Below the pieces are notes generated by a model. That model searched no databases. It was not told the DNA's origin and saw only the letters and a list, made by a program, of their open reading frames with translations. 64,000 bases of DNA. Origin: Conus ventricosus (taxonomy: Eukaryota; Mollusca; Gastropoda; Neogastropoda; Conidae). Of this stretch, positions 43,071-57,821 are shown piece after piece (position 1 is the stretch's first letter; every line of letters begins with the position of its first letter). The DNA lies in contig CM031601.1 in NCBI GenBank assembly GCA_018398815.1, positions 20,772,466 to 20,836,465 on the forward strand. The letters are read 5' to 3'. A program made the translations under genes and the position numbers.

Positions 43071-43729
43071 CGTGTGTGTGTGTATGCGTGCGTGTGTGCA
43101 TGCGTGCGCGCGCGCGTGTATGTGTGTGTGTGTGTTCGCGTTCAATAAGAGAACTTCTGTGAAGACAGAACTGTTTGTCAAACCGTCATCAAATTACAAA
43201 CCAATACACATGTTGAGAAGATATATTTTCTCCCCCCCACCCCCCTTTCTCTCTCACACAGACGCGCGCGCGCACACACATATACATTCTCTCTTACACA
43301 CACAGTATTTCTCTCTCTCTCTCTCTTACACACACAGAGTATTTCTCTCTCTCTCTCTCTCCACACACACACACACACACTTACAAACACACAAAGAGCA
43401 ACAATACTGTCGAGAATCACTGGCTACACGATCTACCCACCATACAGTTCTACTTTCAAAGTCTTCTCCTGATTCAGGCACTACCTACTAGCGGCTTTCG
43501 TTCATTCTGCTGGCAGTTTTGCTGATCGGGTATGTTGTTTCACACATCGAGCAGGTAACACCTATAAAGGCTTTTCAATCCTGAAGAAGCCAACAGTTTC
43601 CGAAACGTTTCATCCATGAACTATTTGAAGACCTTCAAAACGACGCTAACTGTCTCCCAAAATTACACACATAATTTATAAGCGATTACAGTTTAAAAAA
43701 AAAACACCCACAAAAACTGTGTTCAGTGT
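41150..43729. other. No gene recognised; microsatellites and a long G-run
   Basis: (CA)n 41415-41469, (TG)n/(CG)n 41582-41646, (TG)n 42266-42310, a G-run of about 41 at 42368-42408, (TA)n 42528-42566, (GA)n then (TG)n/(CG)n 43028-43134, CA/CT tracts 43255-43390. The rest is AT-rich plain sequence; small frames there have no splice or homology support. Confidence 0.6.
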
Positions 43730-44640
43730 GCATGTGGTGAATTCAGTGTCCTTAATGTTCCTGTAGAACATTGTTCAGCATATAGATGGTGACTTCAAAG
43801 TGATCTCCATATTTCTTCACAAGAATGTTAAGGATACAAGCGATATCTACAAAAAAACTGTCCTCAAAGTTCCTTCATAAGTTCTGGTACACAGGAGATG
43901 ACTTTAAAGAGTCTTCCATTTTCCTGCGGAAGATTGTTTACAGTAAACAGGAGACCACTTTAAAGCATCTTCAACATTTCTTTGAAAGATTGTACAGTAT
44001 GAAGGCAGTGACTTCCAAATGTCCACGTTCTTTCAGAACACTGTTTCTTATACATGGGATGACTTCACGCACACCTTCAGAAGACTCTTCAGTACACAGA
44101 AGAAAACTTCCTGGTGTGCACCACACTTATCCAGCAGACTGTTCAGTGCAGAGGAGGCTGTCTCAAAAGTGTCTTCCATGTTCATCCAGAAGCCCACTCA
44201 GTTTAGGGAAGGTCAACCTTATGAAGTGTTCTCAACGCTTCTTCACAGCATTTTCATAATGCTGAAGGTAACTTCAAAGAGTCCTTCATGTTGATCAGGC
44301 TTCTGAAGTTCGTCACAGCCAAGCAGAGTGTAATTTTATATATCTTTGATAAGTAGACAGCTCTTGACAGCCTCATCAACAATTTCCTCGATTCCCAGAG
44401 CTTTAACAAGCAGGCAAAGAGTTCCAAAGCCATCTGTCTCCAGATCTTCAGAGGAGAGCCCGGATGTACAGCTAGGTATGGATCTGGAGTGCCGGTCTGA
44501 AGAACCAGCTGTTTACACTCTTAATGTGAACGCTTTCAGCTCGATTTTCACAGTGTTATGGCAAAGTCTTCAGTTGATGTTTACAGAGATGTGGCAATTT
44601 AGCAATGTTGTTAAAGTGATGTTGAAAAAATAATCGGCGA
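43730..44640. repeat. Decayed minisatellite of about 65 bp
   Basis: About ten drifting units with AGACTGTTCAGTACACAGGA, GATGACTTCAAAG, TGTCTTCCATGTTCTTC. Identity between neighbours is low, so this is an old array. It lies 3' of the minus-strand gene. Confidence 0.7.
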
Positions 44641-45620
44641 GGTTTTACCAGTGGTGCTGCAGAGTATACAGCAAGGTGTTTACGGCTATGCGGCAAAATA
44701 TTTAATCAAGTGTTTAAAGTAATGCAACAAAACATTCAGTTAGGTATCTATAGCCACATGGCAAAATATTCTGTTAGGTGTTCACAGTGATGTGACGCAA
44801 TGTTATTAGGTTGGTGTGTTCAGTTATTGACATTTTGTGTTATGTTGGTATATACAGCTGTTTGCATAAGTTGTTGCATTGATACGTTCACTTATCGGCA
44901 TACGTCGTTGCACTAATACGTTCACTTACCGGCATACGTTGTTGCACTGATACGTTCACTTATCGGCATACGTTGTTGTCACTTATCGGCATACGTTGTT
45001 GCACTAATACGTTCACTTATCGGCATACGTTGTTGCACTAATACTTCACTTATCGGCATACGTTGTTGCACTGATACGTTCACTTATCGGCATACGTTGT
45101 TGTCACTTATTGGCATACGTTGTTGCACTGATACGTTCACTTATCGGCATACGTTGTTGCACTAATACGTTTATTTATCGGCATACGTTGTTGCACTAAT
45201 ACGTATATTTATCGGCATACGTTGTTGCACTAATACGTTCACTTATCGCATACGTTGTTGCACTAATACGTTTATTTATCGGCATGCGCTGTGGCACTGA
45301 TACGTTCAGTTATCGGCATACGTTGTTGCACTGATACGTTCAATTATCCACATACGTTGTTGCACTGATACGTTCAATTATCCACATACGTTGTTGCACT
45401 GATACGTTCAATTATCGGCATACGTTGTGGCACTGATACGTTCAATTATCGGCATACGTTGTGCATTGATACGTTCAGTTATCGGCATACGTTGTTGCAC
45501 TGATACGTTCAATTATCGGCATACGTTGCGCATTGATACGTTCAAGTATCGGCATACACTGTGTACTGATGTGTCCGTGTATTGGTATACAGTGTTGTGC
45601 TGAGGCGCACAGCTACTGGC
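44641..45620. repeat. 34-bp minisatellite
   Basis: Unit CACTTATCGGCATACGTTGT plus TGCACTGATACGTT, about 22 good copies between 44870 and 45560, decaying at both edges. Lengths of 25, 33 and 34 show internal deletions. It ends about 180 bp before the stop codon of the minus-strand gene, separated by a (TG)n tract. Confidence 0.92.
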
Positions 45621-45716
45621 ATACAGTATAACGTATCTAGCTATTGACATGACACTTTTGTGCTGTTGTGTTCGGCTGTTGGCACATAATGCTGTCCTAA
45701 TGTTTTGAGCTGTTGG

Positions 45717-45802
<86 letters not shown>
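45717..45802. repeat. (TG)n next to the minus-strand stop codon
   Basis: Pure TG with one CG; read on the minus strand it is a (CA)n that starts the presumed 3' UTR one base or so after the stop. Confidence 0.9.
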
Positions 45803-45803
<1 letters not shown>

Positions 45804-45943
45804 TCAGTTGGCCAGCAGCTGGCCCTGCCTGTCCCCTCCGTTGTCCATGTTCCGGTGGTTCCTGTCGTGTCGGTTGGGGAAGATCTCCAGACCTTGGGCC
45901 CGCCGGCTGACATCCAGCCGCTTGTTGACGTCGCCCATGCCCC
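45804..45943 (-). CDS. Minus-strand gene, last coding exon
   Basis: Acceptor TGTGTGTGTAG|GGGGCATGG formed by the edge of a (CA)n/(TG)n tract; two bases complete a glycine, then 45 codons and TGA at 45806-45804. Encodes [34 protein letters not shown] and [11 protein letters not shown], a polar, arginine-rich C-terminus. The 3' UTR begins directly with a (CA)n repeat about 85 bp long. ATG at its second codon could look like a start, but it lies behind a good acceptor. Confidence 0.75.
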
Positions 45944-46742
45944 CTACACACACACAGACACACACACACGCACACACAGACGCGCGCACACACACACAAC
46001 ACACAGACATGCACACACAGACACGCACACACAACACACAGACATGCACACACAGACACACAGACACACACACTCTCTCACACACACACACTCACACACA
46101 CACGCACAAACACTTCTACCAGTAATTAAACATGCTTACGTGTGTCACAGAGTGCTTAGAAGACAAATAACAACAACGACAACAAAAATGACTACAATAA
46201 GAGAATGGGGGAGGGGGGGGGGGGGGGGGGGGGGTAGGAAGGCACGACATTAAGAAATCATTTTGACGTGAAGAACGTTTGTAAATCATATAATTACATG
46301 GAAACGAGAGTAGGGTCGTGTGCAATGTCAAGTCCGATAACTTCTTATCAGCGTGTTGCGGTACAACAAGCCACACGCCACTATTAAGATTTTGCACGAA
46401 AACAGTATATATGATCTATGTAAGCGTTTTGAAGCCTTCCATAAATTTGAGCCAGCATTTAATGCTAAACTGACAACTGATCAAAAGAACAACTCCCCAC
46501 CAATTTTCCCCCTTGTTTGGGAGGGGGGAGGGGGGGGGGATCTTCACCGTTAAAATCACAAACAATCTTCAAATACATGACCTTCCCCTTAGCTGACACA
46601 CATTTCAGGCCTTTGCACTCACACCCGTGGAACATCTTGCCTGTTTTTTGGTTGTGTTTAAAAGGATCAGACTGACCGGCGTGGTGCTAACATCACCGAG
46701 ATGGACGAAGACAAGACTAAAAGAAAATGAAAATGAACATTC

Positions 46743-46796
<54 letters not shown>

Positions 46797-47220
46797 GAAC
46801 GAATAGGAGGAGGGGGTAGCTTGGGAGGAGAGGATAAGACAGACAGACGAACAGACAGACAGACAGACGGACAGACAGACAGACGAACGAATGGGAGGAG
46901 GGGGTAGGTTGGGAGGAGAGGATAAGACAGACAGACGAAGACAGACAGACAGACAGACAGACATACAGACGGACAGACAGACAGACGAACGAGTGGGAGT
47001 AGGGGGTAGGTCGGGAGGAGAGGATAAGACAGACAGACGGACAGGAAGTGAACTGACTGGCTCTGCGGGGTAGGACGAAGGCTGCTCGGTGTCGGTCAAC
47101 CCAGTCCACCGTACCCTGAGCGGCTTGGTGTAGGGCCGTCTCTGCATCAGTGTGGACAAATCCCTGCCCCCACACACATCACCGTGTACAACAGCTTTCT
47201 TCAATCCTTTACACACACGT

Positions 47221-47271
<51 letters not shown>

Positions 47272-50200
47272 ACCACACACACACAATCACCATGTACAAA
47301 GCTTTCTTCAATCCTTTACACACACACGAACACGTAACCCCCCCCCCCCCACACACACACACACATCACCATGTACAATAGCTTTCTTCAATCCTTTACA
47401 CATACACACACACGTAAACACACACAACCCCCCCCCCCTCCACACACACACACACACACTACCCAGGATGCAGCCTTCCTCAATCCATCACATACACCAC
47501 CCACCCACCACCTGAATTTAGTCTTCTTCAATCCATCTCATACACCACCCACTACCTTAATGCAGCCTTCTTCAAGCCATTACGTACACCGGCTATCACC
47601 TAAATCCAGCTTTCTTCAATCTGTCACGTACACCACCTTAATTCGGTCTTCTCTAATCCATTCATTCCATCACATACACCCCCTACCACCTGAATTCGGC
47701 CTTCTTCATTCCATCACATACACCCCCTACCACCTGAATTCGGCCTTCTTCATTCCATCACATACACCCCCTACCACCTGAATTCGGCCTTCTTCATTCC
47801 ATCACATACACCCCCTACCACCTGAATTCGGCCTTCTTCATTCCATCACATACACCCCCTACCACCTAAATCCAGCCTTCTTCAATCCATCACAAACACC
47901 ACCTACCACCTAAATTCAGCCTTCTTCAAACCATTCAATCAATCACACACACACGACTGAATTCAGTCCTCTTCAATCCATCACATATACCACCTACCAT
48001 CTGATTTCAACCTTCTTCAATCCATCACATTTACCATCTACCATCTGATTTCAACCTTCTGCAATCCATCGCATATACCATCTACCATCTGATTTCAACA
48101 TTCTTCAATCCATCACATATACCATCTACCATCTGATTTCAACCTTCTTCAATCCGTCACATATACCATCTACCATCTGATTTCAACCTTCTTCAATCCA
48201 CCACATATACTGCCTACCATCTGATTTCAACCTTCTTCAATCCACCACATGTACCATCTACCATCTGATTTCAACCTTCTTCAATCCACCACATGTACCA
48301 CCTACCATCTGATTTCAACCTTTTCAATCCATCACACATGACACTTAGCACCTGAATTCAGCTTTCTTCAATCCACCTCACACTCCACCCCACTACTTTG
48401 AGACCAGCCTTTTATTTAAGTATATCACACAACACATCACCATCCTGAATATTTCCCATCTCAATTCATCAAACACCACCAGCCACCACCCTCCACACAG
48501 CCTTCCTTTATCTATCGCACAACACTACCTACCACCATGAACACAGCTTTCTTTTTAATTATTACGCAGTAAAAACCTGCCACCCTAATTTTACTCTTCT
48601 TCTATCGGTCACTCAATACCATTCACTACACTGAATACAGCCTTCTTCTATCAGTCACTCAACACCACCCACCATCCTGAATACAGCCTTCTTCTATCAG
48701 TCACTCAACACCACCCACCACCCTGAATACAGCCTTCTTCTATCAGTCACTCGACACCACCCACCACCCTGAATACACCCTTCCTTTATCGGTCACTAAC
48801 ACCACCCACCACCCTGAATACAGCCTTCTTCTATCAGTCACTCAACACCACCCACAATACACCCTTCTTCTATCAGTCACTCAACACCACCCACCACCCT
48901 GAATACACCCTTCCTCTATCAGTCACTCAACACCACCCACCACCCTGAATACACCCTTCCTCTATCAGTCACTCAACACAACCCTGAATACAGCCTTTTT
49001 TCTATCAGTCACTCAACACCACCCCCACCCTGAATACACCCTTCTTCTATCGGTCACTCAACACCACCCTGAATACAGCCTTCGTATATCGGTCACTCAA
49101 CACCACCCACCACCCTGAATACAGCCTTCTTCTATCGGTCACTCAACACCACCCTGAATACAGCCTTCTTCTATCGGTCACTCAACACCACCCACCACCC
49201 TGAATACAGCCTTCTTCTATCAGTCACTCAACACCACCCACCACCCTGAATATTGCCTTCTTCTATCGGTCGCTCGACACCAACCACCACCCTGAACACA
49301 GCCTTCTTCTATCAGTCACTCAACACCACCCACCACCCTGAATATTGCCTTCTTCTATCGGTCACTCGACACCAACCACCACCCTGAACACAGCCTTCTT
49401 CTGAGTCACTCAACACCACCCACCACCCTGAATATTGCCTTCTTCTATCGGTCACTCGACACCAACCACCACCCTGAACACAGCCTTCTTCTGAGTCACT
49501 CAACACCACCCACCACCCTGAATACAGCCTTCTTCTATCGGTCACTCGACACCAACCACCACCCTGAACACAGCCTTCTTCTGAGTCACTCAACACCACC
49601 CACCACCCTGAATACAGCCTTCTTCTATCGGTCATCAACACCAACAACCACCCTGAATACAGCCTTCTTCTATCAGTCACTCAACACCACCCAGTATACA
49701 GCCTTCTTCTATAGGTCGCTCAACACCACCTACCACCCTGAATACAGCCTTCTTCTATCGGTCACTCAACACCACCCACCACCCTGAATACAGCCTTCGT
49801 ATATCGGTCACTCAACACCACCCACCACCCTGAATACACCCTTCCTCTATCAGTCACTCAACACCACCCACCACCCTGAATACAGCCTTCGTATATCGGT
49901 CACTCAACACCACCCACCACCCTGAATACACCCTTCCTCTATCAGTCACTCAACACCACCCACCACCCTGAATACACCCTTCTTCTATCGGTCACTCAAC
50001 ACCACCCACCACCCTGAATACACCCTTCCTCTATCAGTCACTCAACACCACCCACCACCCTGAATACAGCCTTCCTCTATCAGTCACTCAACACCACCCA
50101 CCACCCTGAATACACCCTTCTTCTATCAGTCACTCAACACCACCCACCACCCTGAATACACCCTTCTTCTATCAGTCACTCAACACCACCCACCACCCTG

Positions 50201-50729
50201 AATACACCCTTCCTCTATCAGTCACTCAACACCACCCAGAATTCAGCCTTCTTTAAGTCTCTTAGTGCTACCCGCCATCCTGAATACAGCCTTCTTCTAT
50301 CATTTAATCAATAGCACCCGCCACCCTGAATACAGTCTTCTATCATTTACTCAATACCACTTACGAAAACAGCCTTCTTCTATTAGTCGTTCAACATATT
50401 CGCGCGGGCAAAAGTGGAATAGTAGTAATACAGCCACACCTTGCTTACGCCACCACACCTCAGACCAACACATAGCCGACCTACCTGACATCGTAACTGT
50501 GGAGTTTGAAGGCTAGAGGGACTCGATGGAGTATTTTGACGTCATCTCTATTAATACTGACACGAACGCTGACGTGAAACTCCTGTGCATAGATCACTTC
50601 CGTTATGACGTAGATGCGGTCCGTTCTGTAACGACCTGCTGTTGAAAGGACAACTCTCTTCAGTACCTGGCGCTGGTGCGCTTCGCACAAACACACACAC
50701 ACACACACACACTCACACATCCATGCAAA

Positions 50730-50772
<43 letters not shown>

Positions 50773-53700
50773 ACACACACACACACAGGTGCGCGCAGCC
50801 TGCGTGTGCAGGAGTCAGTATGACTGCACAGATTTACTTTCCACTGCACGTGCGAGTAGTAACATTTCTTTTTAAACACACCAAATGTAAGATAGTAAGG
50901 CCTCAGACTGGACTGTCAAAGTGGTCCAATCATTTTGGTTTTTGAGCAAATTGAGAGGGCGAAGAAGATGAGACATGATTAGAGAGCGCGCGTGCGCACA
51001 CACGCGCACACACACACACACACACACTCACACACATACAGCGTGTGTGTGTGTTGTGGGGGGGGAGGGGGGGGGGGGGGTGGGGGGTGAGGGTGGGGGG
51101 TGAGGGAAGGAAGTATAGGGAGGAAGTGCAAATGTGTCTTCCGTTTGGTTAAAAGTATACTCTGAGCAAATATAGCAGAATGAAAGTGTCAGTGCACCAC
51201 ACATCGATAGTACGTAAATAAAACCCAGACGCTTTATATGAAACGCATTTATAAAGAATAAGATCAGTAAGTGAATGTCCATCTGTTAAAAAACCACACA
51301 GACAATGCATGGTGAGTACGAGTCAATGAACATTGGTAACACTTGACTGGGTCTTTTTTAGGCAACAACTATGTAATTTGAGGGTAAAGTAACAAAGACC
51401 AAAAACAAAAGGGGGGTCAAAAGGAAACAAAAACAATTCACGACGTTTCGACTCTTAGAGTCTTTTTCTAGTGAACTTGAAAAAAAGACTCTGAGAGTCG
51501 AAACGTTGTGTATTGTTTTTGTTTCCTTTTGACCCCCTTTTTTGTTTTTGGTCTTTGCTACTTTACCCTCAAATTGCATAGCTGAGTACGAGTCAAGTTT
51601 CAGAAAGAAAAAAAATGACAGTGGAAAAAAAATAGGATGGAGGCCCCACTGTTTAATAAAAAAAAAGTACAAAAAAAAAGAAAAAAAGAAAAAGAAAAAG
51701 ATGAGGAGAACTAGAAGCTTGAGGGAAAAAAAGGAAGAGTACGGAAAATAACTTACTAAACTTGTAATGATAATTATTGAGATGTTGAAATGAGAGAACA
51801 GATCGAGGAAGGAGAGGAAATAAAATGATAAAGATTACTTCCAAACAAGACATGAAGAAAATTGGGCAGCGTACAATATCGGTAGAGGCTGTGGAGAACG
51901 AGACATGAAGAAAATGGGGCAGCGTACAATATCGGTACAGGGTGAGAACGAGACATGAAGAAAATGGGGCAGCGTACAATCTCGGTACAGGGTGAGAACG
52001 AGACATGAAGAAAATGGGGCAGCTTCCAATATCGGTAGAGGCTGTGGAGAACGAGACATGAAGAAAATGGGACAGCTTACAATATCGGTATAGGGTGAGA
52101 ACAAGACATGAAGAAAATGGGGCAGCTTACAATATCGGTATAGAATGAGAAGAAGACATGACGAAAATGGGGCAGCTTCCAATATCGGTAGAGGCTGTGG
52201 AGAACGAGACATGAAGAAAATGGGACAGCTTACAATCTCGGTACAGGGGAGAACGAGACATGAAGAAAATGGGGCAGCTTCCAATATCGATGCAGGTTGT
52301 TGAGAACGAGACATGACGAAAATGGGGCAGCTTCCAATATCGGTATAGGATGAGAACGAGACATGAAGAAAATGGGGCAGCTTACAATATCGGTATAGGA
52401 TGAGAACGAGACATGACGAAAATGGGGCAGCTTACAATATCGGTATAGGATGAGAAGACATGACGAAAATGGGGCAGCTTCCAATATCGGTATAGGATGA
52501 GAAGAAGACATGACGAAAATGGGGCAGCTTCCAATATCGGTATAGGATGAGAACGAGACATGACGAAAATGGGGCAGCTTCCAATATCGGTATAGGATGA
52601 GAACGAGACATGACGAAAATGGGGCAGCTTACAATATCGGTATAGGGTGAGAACAAGACATGACGAAAATGGGGCAGCTTACAATATCGGTATAGGGTGA
52701 GAACAAGACATGACGAAAATGGGGCAGCTTACAATATCGGTATAGGATGAGAAGAAGACATGACGAAAATGGGGCGGCTTCCAATATCGATGCAGGTTGT
52801 TGAGAACGAGACATGACGAAAATGGGACAGCTTCCAATATCGGTATAGGATGAGAACAAGACACGAAGAAAATGGGGCAGCTTACAATATCGGTAGAGGT
52901 TGAGAACGAGACTATCCGGTGGCGGAAAGGCGCGGGGCATAACTCTGTGACACCCTGAGGCGGTCACCGTCACCTGCCGACAGTAACCTCCCTTCAGCAC
53001 CAACCCGTGGAAACGGTGGTTGGGCCAGATATTGTCGTCTGCCATCCGAACTGGGGCCGCTATCTCCTGCACAGGCAAGTAATGAGCTTAGTGGGCAATG
53101 AAGGCAATGTTTTCCTAAAGGCCACACGCCACAATTAGTATTTTGCTTTGAAACACTCCATAGTCCATGCAAGCGTTTGAAGCCTACAGTATGTTTGAGC
53201 CAGCATTTAATGTTAAACTGATAACCGATCAAAAGAACAACCCCCCACCAATTATTTCCCTTGTTTTGGGGCACTTTTCACTGATGAAATCACAATCTTC
53301 AAACACATGACCTTCCTTTTGGTTGACGTCATATTTCAGCCCTTTGCACTCACCCGTGACCCTATCTTTGCGCGAGCTGGAATCCCCCCCCCCCCCCCCC
53401 CCCCCCCCCCCCACCAAAAAAAAAAAAAAAAAGTTCCATTCCTTTGACTTTAATCTGTCTGCTTGGAACCACCTGGCTTGTACTTTGATGACCAAATGCA
53501 AAAAAAAAAAAAAAGAAAAAAAGAGAGAGAAAAAAAGAGAGGAGAGTCAACTTTCAGACACACTGAAAACTCTCAAAACGATCTAATTGCGCCAGTCCAT
53601 AAATACTTGACTCCATACGCTAGAACTAGGCGCATTAATTTTTGGTGTGCAGCCACATCGTTTAGGGGCTATTATCTCTTCGACAAGCCAGAAATGAGGT

Positions 53701-56700
53701 GGATGGTATTGGCGTTCATCCTTTCCTACATCCGGAGCTGCTATCTCCTGGGCAGGCAAGAAACCGAGCAATGAAGCTGAAAATTTCCTACATGATAGAG
53801 GGGCTACTAACTCTTGCATAAAAAAAGCAGATCTTTTCTTACATCATTCAAGAACTCATGTCTCCGGTACAGTCCAGGCAACAAAATTTAACTTTTTCTA
53901 CGTCACACAATGGCCGCAATCTGCACAGGCAGGAAATGTCATTTAGCAGCGTTTGTCTCTTCCTTCATTATAGAAGTGCCGCAGTCTTCTGCATAGCCGA
54001 GAAATGATATCGTTTGGCGATGAAATTAATCTGTTCCTACATCACACAAGGGCCACAGACTGTATGGGTAAGAAATGATCTCATACATCACACAAGGGCC
54101 ACTGACTGCATGGGCAAGATATCATACATCACATAAGGGCCACAGACTGCTTGGGTAGGAAATGATCTCATACATCACACAAGGGCCACTAACTGCATGG
54201 GCAATAAATGATCTCATACACAAGGGCCACAGACTGTATGGGAAAGAAATGATCTCATACATCACACAAGGGCCACAGATTGCACGGGCAGAAAATGATC
54301 TCATACATCACACAAGGGCCACTGACTGCATGGGCAAGAAATGATCTCATACATCACACAAGGGCCACAGACTGCACGGGCAGGAAATGATCTCATACAT
54401 CACACAAGGGCCACTGACTGCATGGGCAATAAATGATCTCATACATCACACAAGGGCTATAGACTGCATGGGCAGGAAATAATCTCATACATCACACAAA
54501 GGCCACAGACCGTATGGGTAAGAAATGATCTCATACACCATACAAGGGCCACAGACTGCATGGGCAGGAAATGATCTCATACATCACAAGGCCACAGACT
54601 GTATGGGTAAGAAATGATCTCATACATCACACAAGGGCCACAGACTGCATGGGCAGGAAATGATCTCATACATCACACAAGGGCCACAGACTGCATGGGC
54701 AGGAAATGATCCCATATATCACACAAGGGCCACAGACTGCATGGGCAGGAAATGATCTCATACCTCACACAAAGGCCACAGACTGCATGGGCAAGAAATG
54801 ATCTCATACACCATACAAGGGCCGCAATCCCCTGCACAGGCAAAGAATGCAGAAACGAGTCAGCCGATCAATTCCTACGAAGAATAACGACCGTTAACTC
54901 CTATTGAAGTAAGAAATGGAGTCACAGGGTGACAAGCGTATCTTTTCCTACATCTGTACAATGGCTGCTGTGCCTGCACAGACCAAAAACGAAGTTACTG
55001 AGTAATAATGTTTATCTTTTAGCACATCATACAGCGGCAGTTACTTCCATCATATGCAAGAATTAATGAGGTCTTAAGGCATGAATCTGATCCGTACGCA
55101 CATCTCTACTCGGACTACAGGCTACAGGTTTGTGCAGGCAAGAAATAACGTCACTGGATAAAGATGTTTATTCATTTTACATCTGCTGTCTCCTGGACAT
55201 ACTAGCTATGCCACTAGGCAATGAAATTGTTCTTTTTCTATACGCTTGGGGGGTGGAGGGTGGGCTGCTTTCTCCTACACCAGCAAGAAATGAATTCAAT
55301 GGGTTGATCGTTTCCATTATAATATAGGGGTCGCTGTCTCCTGTGCAGGCAACAAATGAGGTGATAGAGGAATTAAGTTTATCTTTCTTACATCGCACAG
55401 GAACTACTATATCCTGGACAGACAAGCAATGAGTTCACTGGGCAATGAAGTGAATATTTTCCTTTATGGTACAGCGACCAATGCCCTCTGCACAGGAAAA
55501 AAAATTGACGTCACTGGACAATGGAGATCAGGGCAGTTCAATCAGTATGAACGTGCAGTTGCAGAGAGATAAAAGCTAGACCGTAGACGTAATGAAACTC
55601 GTAAACGTTGCTTTTACACTTCACATTAAAAGATTCGATGGGCAGACCATGGCAACCGTAGACGTAATGAACCTCGTAAACGTTGCTTTTACACTTCACA
55701 TCAAAAGATTCGATGGAGAGACCATGGCAAATTTAAAATGGAATTCGTTATATCTGCAGTGCATATAACAATCTGGACAGATGATTGATAAATGCTTGTC
55801 GGACTTGTCCTCAGCTTGCAATACCTTAAAAATTATGTTGCCGTAACACTGAAGAGTTCCGGAGAGAGAAAAAAATCTTCGTATGCAAGGGAACAACTTA
55901 TAGGGGGAAAACCATGCACAATAACAAGTTTTAATTTAAAATAGACTCAATAGGCAGCTAATGTACTTTTCGACAGAATGGTCTGGATTAATCTTCCATC
56001 TTTGCTTTGAGTTCCACTTTGGCAACATAACTTCTAAATGTGCTGCTGTTTTGCTACTGGTCATCTTTAGAGTGCGACTACTCTCGTGTGATGCCACTGG
56101 ACATCTCTGGAATGTCGATGCTCTCATTAGACGCCATTGGATATGTTTAGTGTGTCATTGCTTTTGTAGTGCCACTTGGTACATCTAGTGTGTCACAGTT
56201 CTCTTCTAATACCTTAGGATGTGTCCAGCATGTCATGGTTTTCTTGTTATGTCTGATGTGTCATTGTTCTCCTGTAATGCCACTGGATATGTCTGCTGTG
56301 TTGTTGTTCAGTAACACCCTTGGATGTGTCTGGTGTTTCATGGTTCTCCTATCATTTCACTGGAAATGTTTGTTGTGTCATCGGTTCCCCTGTATTGCCA
56401 CTGGCTATGTTTATCGCATCATAGTACTCGTATGATGCCATTTGATATGTCTAGCGTGTCATTGTTGTCTTTTAATGCGATTGGGCATCTCCAGTTTGCC
56501 ACTGCAGTATAACTGTTAACCTGTAATGCTACTTGGCATTTCTAGAGTATCAGTGTTCTCCTATAGTATCACTGGATTTGTCTGATGCGTCATGGTTCTC
56601 TTGTACTGCCACTAGACATGTCTGAGGTGTCAATACTCTGCTGTAATCCTCATGGATATATCTCTGCGGTGTCATTATTCACCTGTAATGCAACAGGACA

Positions 56701-57222
56701 AGTTTGGAGTGTCATTGTTATCATGTTATGCTCTTCAGTACTCTGGAAAGTTGGGTAATGCCATTGGACATCTCAGAAGTATATTGCTCTGTGATACCAC
56801 TTGGCCTCCCATTGTTCTGTAATACCATTGGCTACACCTGGAGTATCAACGTTCTCCTGTATCGCCAATAGACATTTGTGGACTGTCATTGCTTTTCCGT
56901 AATGCTATCAAGCACCTATGGAGTATCAACGTTCTCCTGTAATGCCACTGGGCATCTCTAAAATGTCAATGTTCTCCTGTAAAGCCATTGGACATCTCAT
57001 GAATGTTGATGTTCTTCTGTAATTCTGTCGGACACCTCTGCAGAATGAAGGTTCTCCTTAATGCTTTTGGGGATCCTGGGTATGTCACCAGTCTCCTGTG
57101 ATGCCTCTGATATTTTTGGAATGTCACTGTTCTCCTGTAAGCCGATTGGACATCTCTGGAATATAGAGTTCTCCTAAAATACCATTGGATATCTCCGGGG
57201 TGTTAGAGAGAGAGAGAGAGAG

Positions 57223-57278
<56 letters not shown>

Positions 57279-57665
57279 AGAACGAAACAAAATTTTATTT
57301 TACCACGGTGATGAGATCAGCAAATATGAATGCTTTTTTTTCCACTCAGCCCAAGGCCAAAGGAAAAAAAACAAATCAAGGGTAAAAAAGCATACGAGGA
57401 ACAAATCAATAACAGAATCTTGCAAAATGCAACACAATCAATCTACTGTTAACACCACTGACAATGAACGCAATGGAAAACATGTAAACGTAGGTTAAAA
57501 GGAGTAAGACAATGGAGCGGAAATGGGGGTAGGGGGTGGGGGTGGAGTGGGGTTAAGGCAGAGGGTAGCGTTCAGCAATTCTATGTAGCATTTATCACAT
57601 TCAAAGGACATTAACTCGAAGAGAGGCAAGAGAGAGAGAGAGAGCGAGAGAGAGAGAGAAGGAGA

Positions 57666-57723
<58 letters not shown>

Positions 57724-57728
57724 GGAGG

Positions 57729-57821
<93 letters not shown>

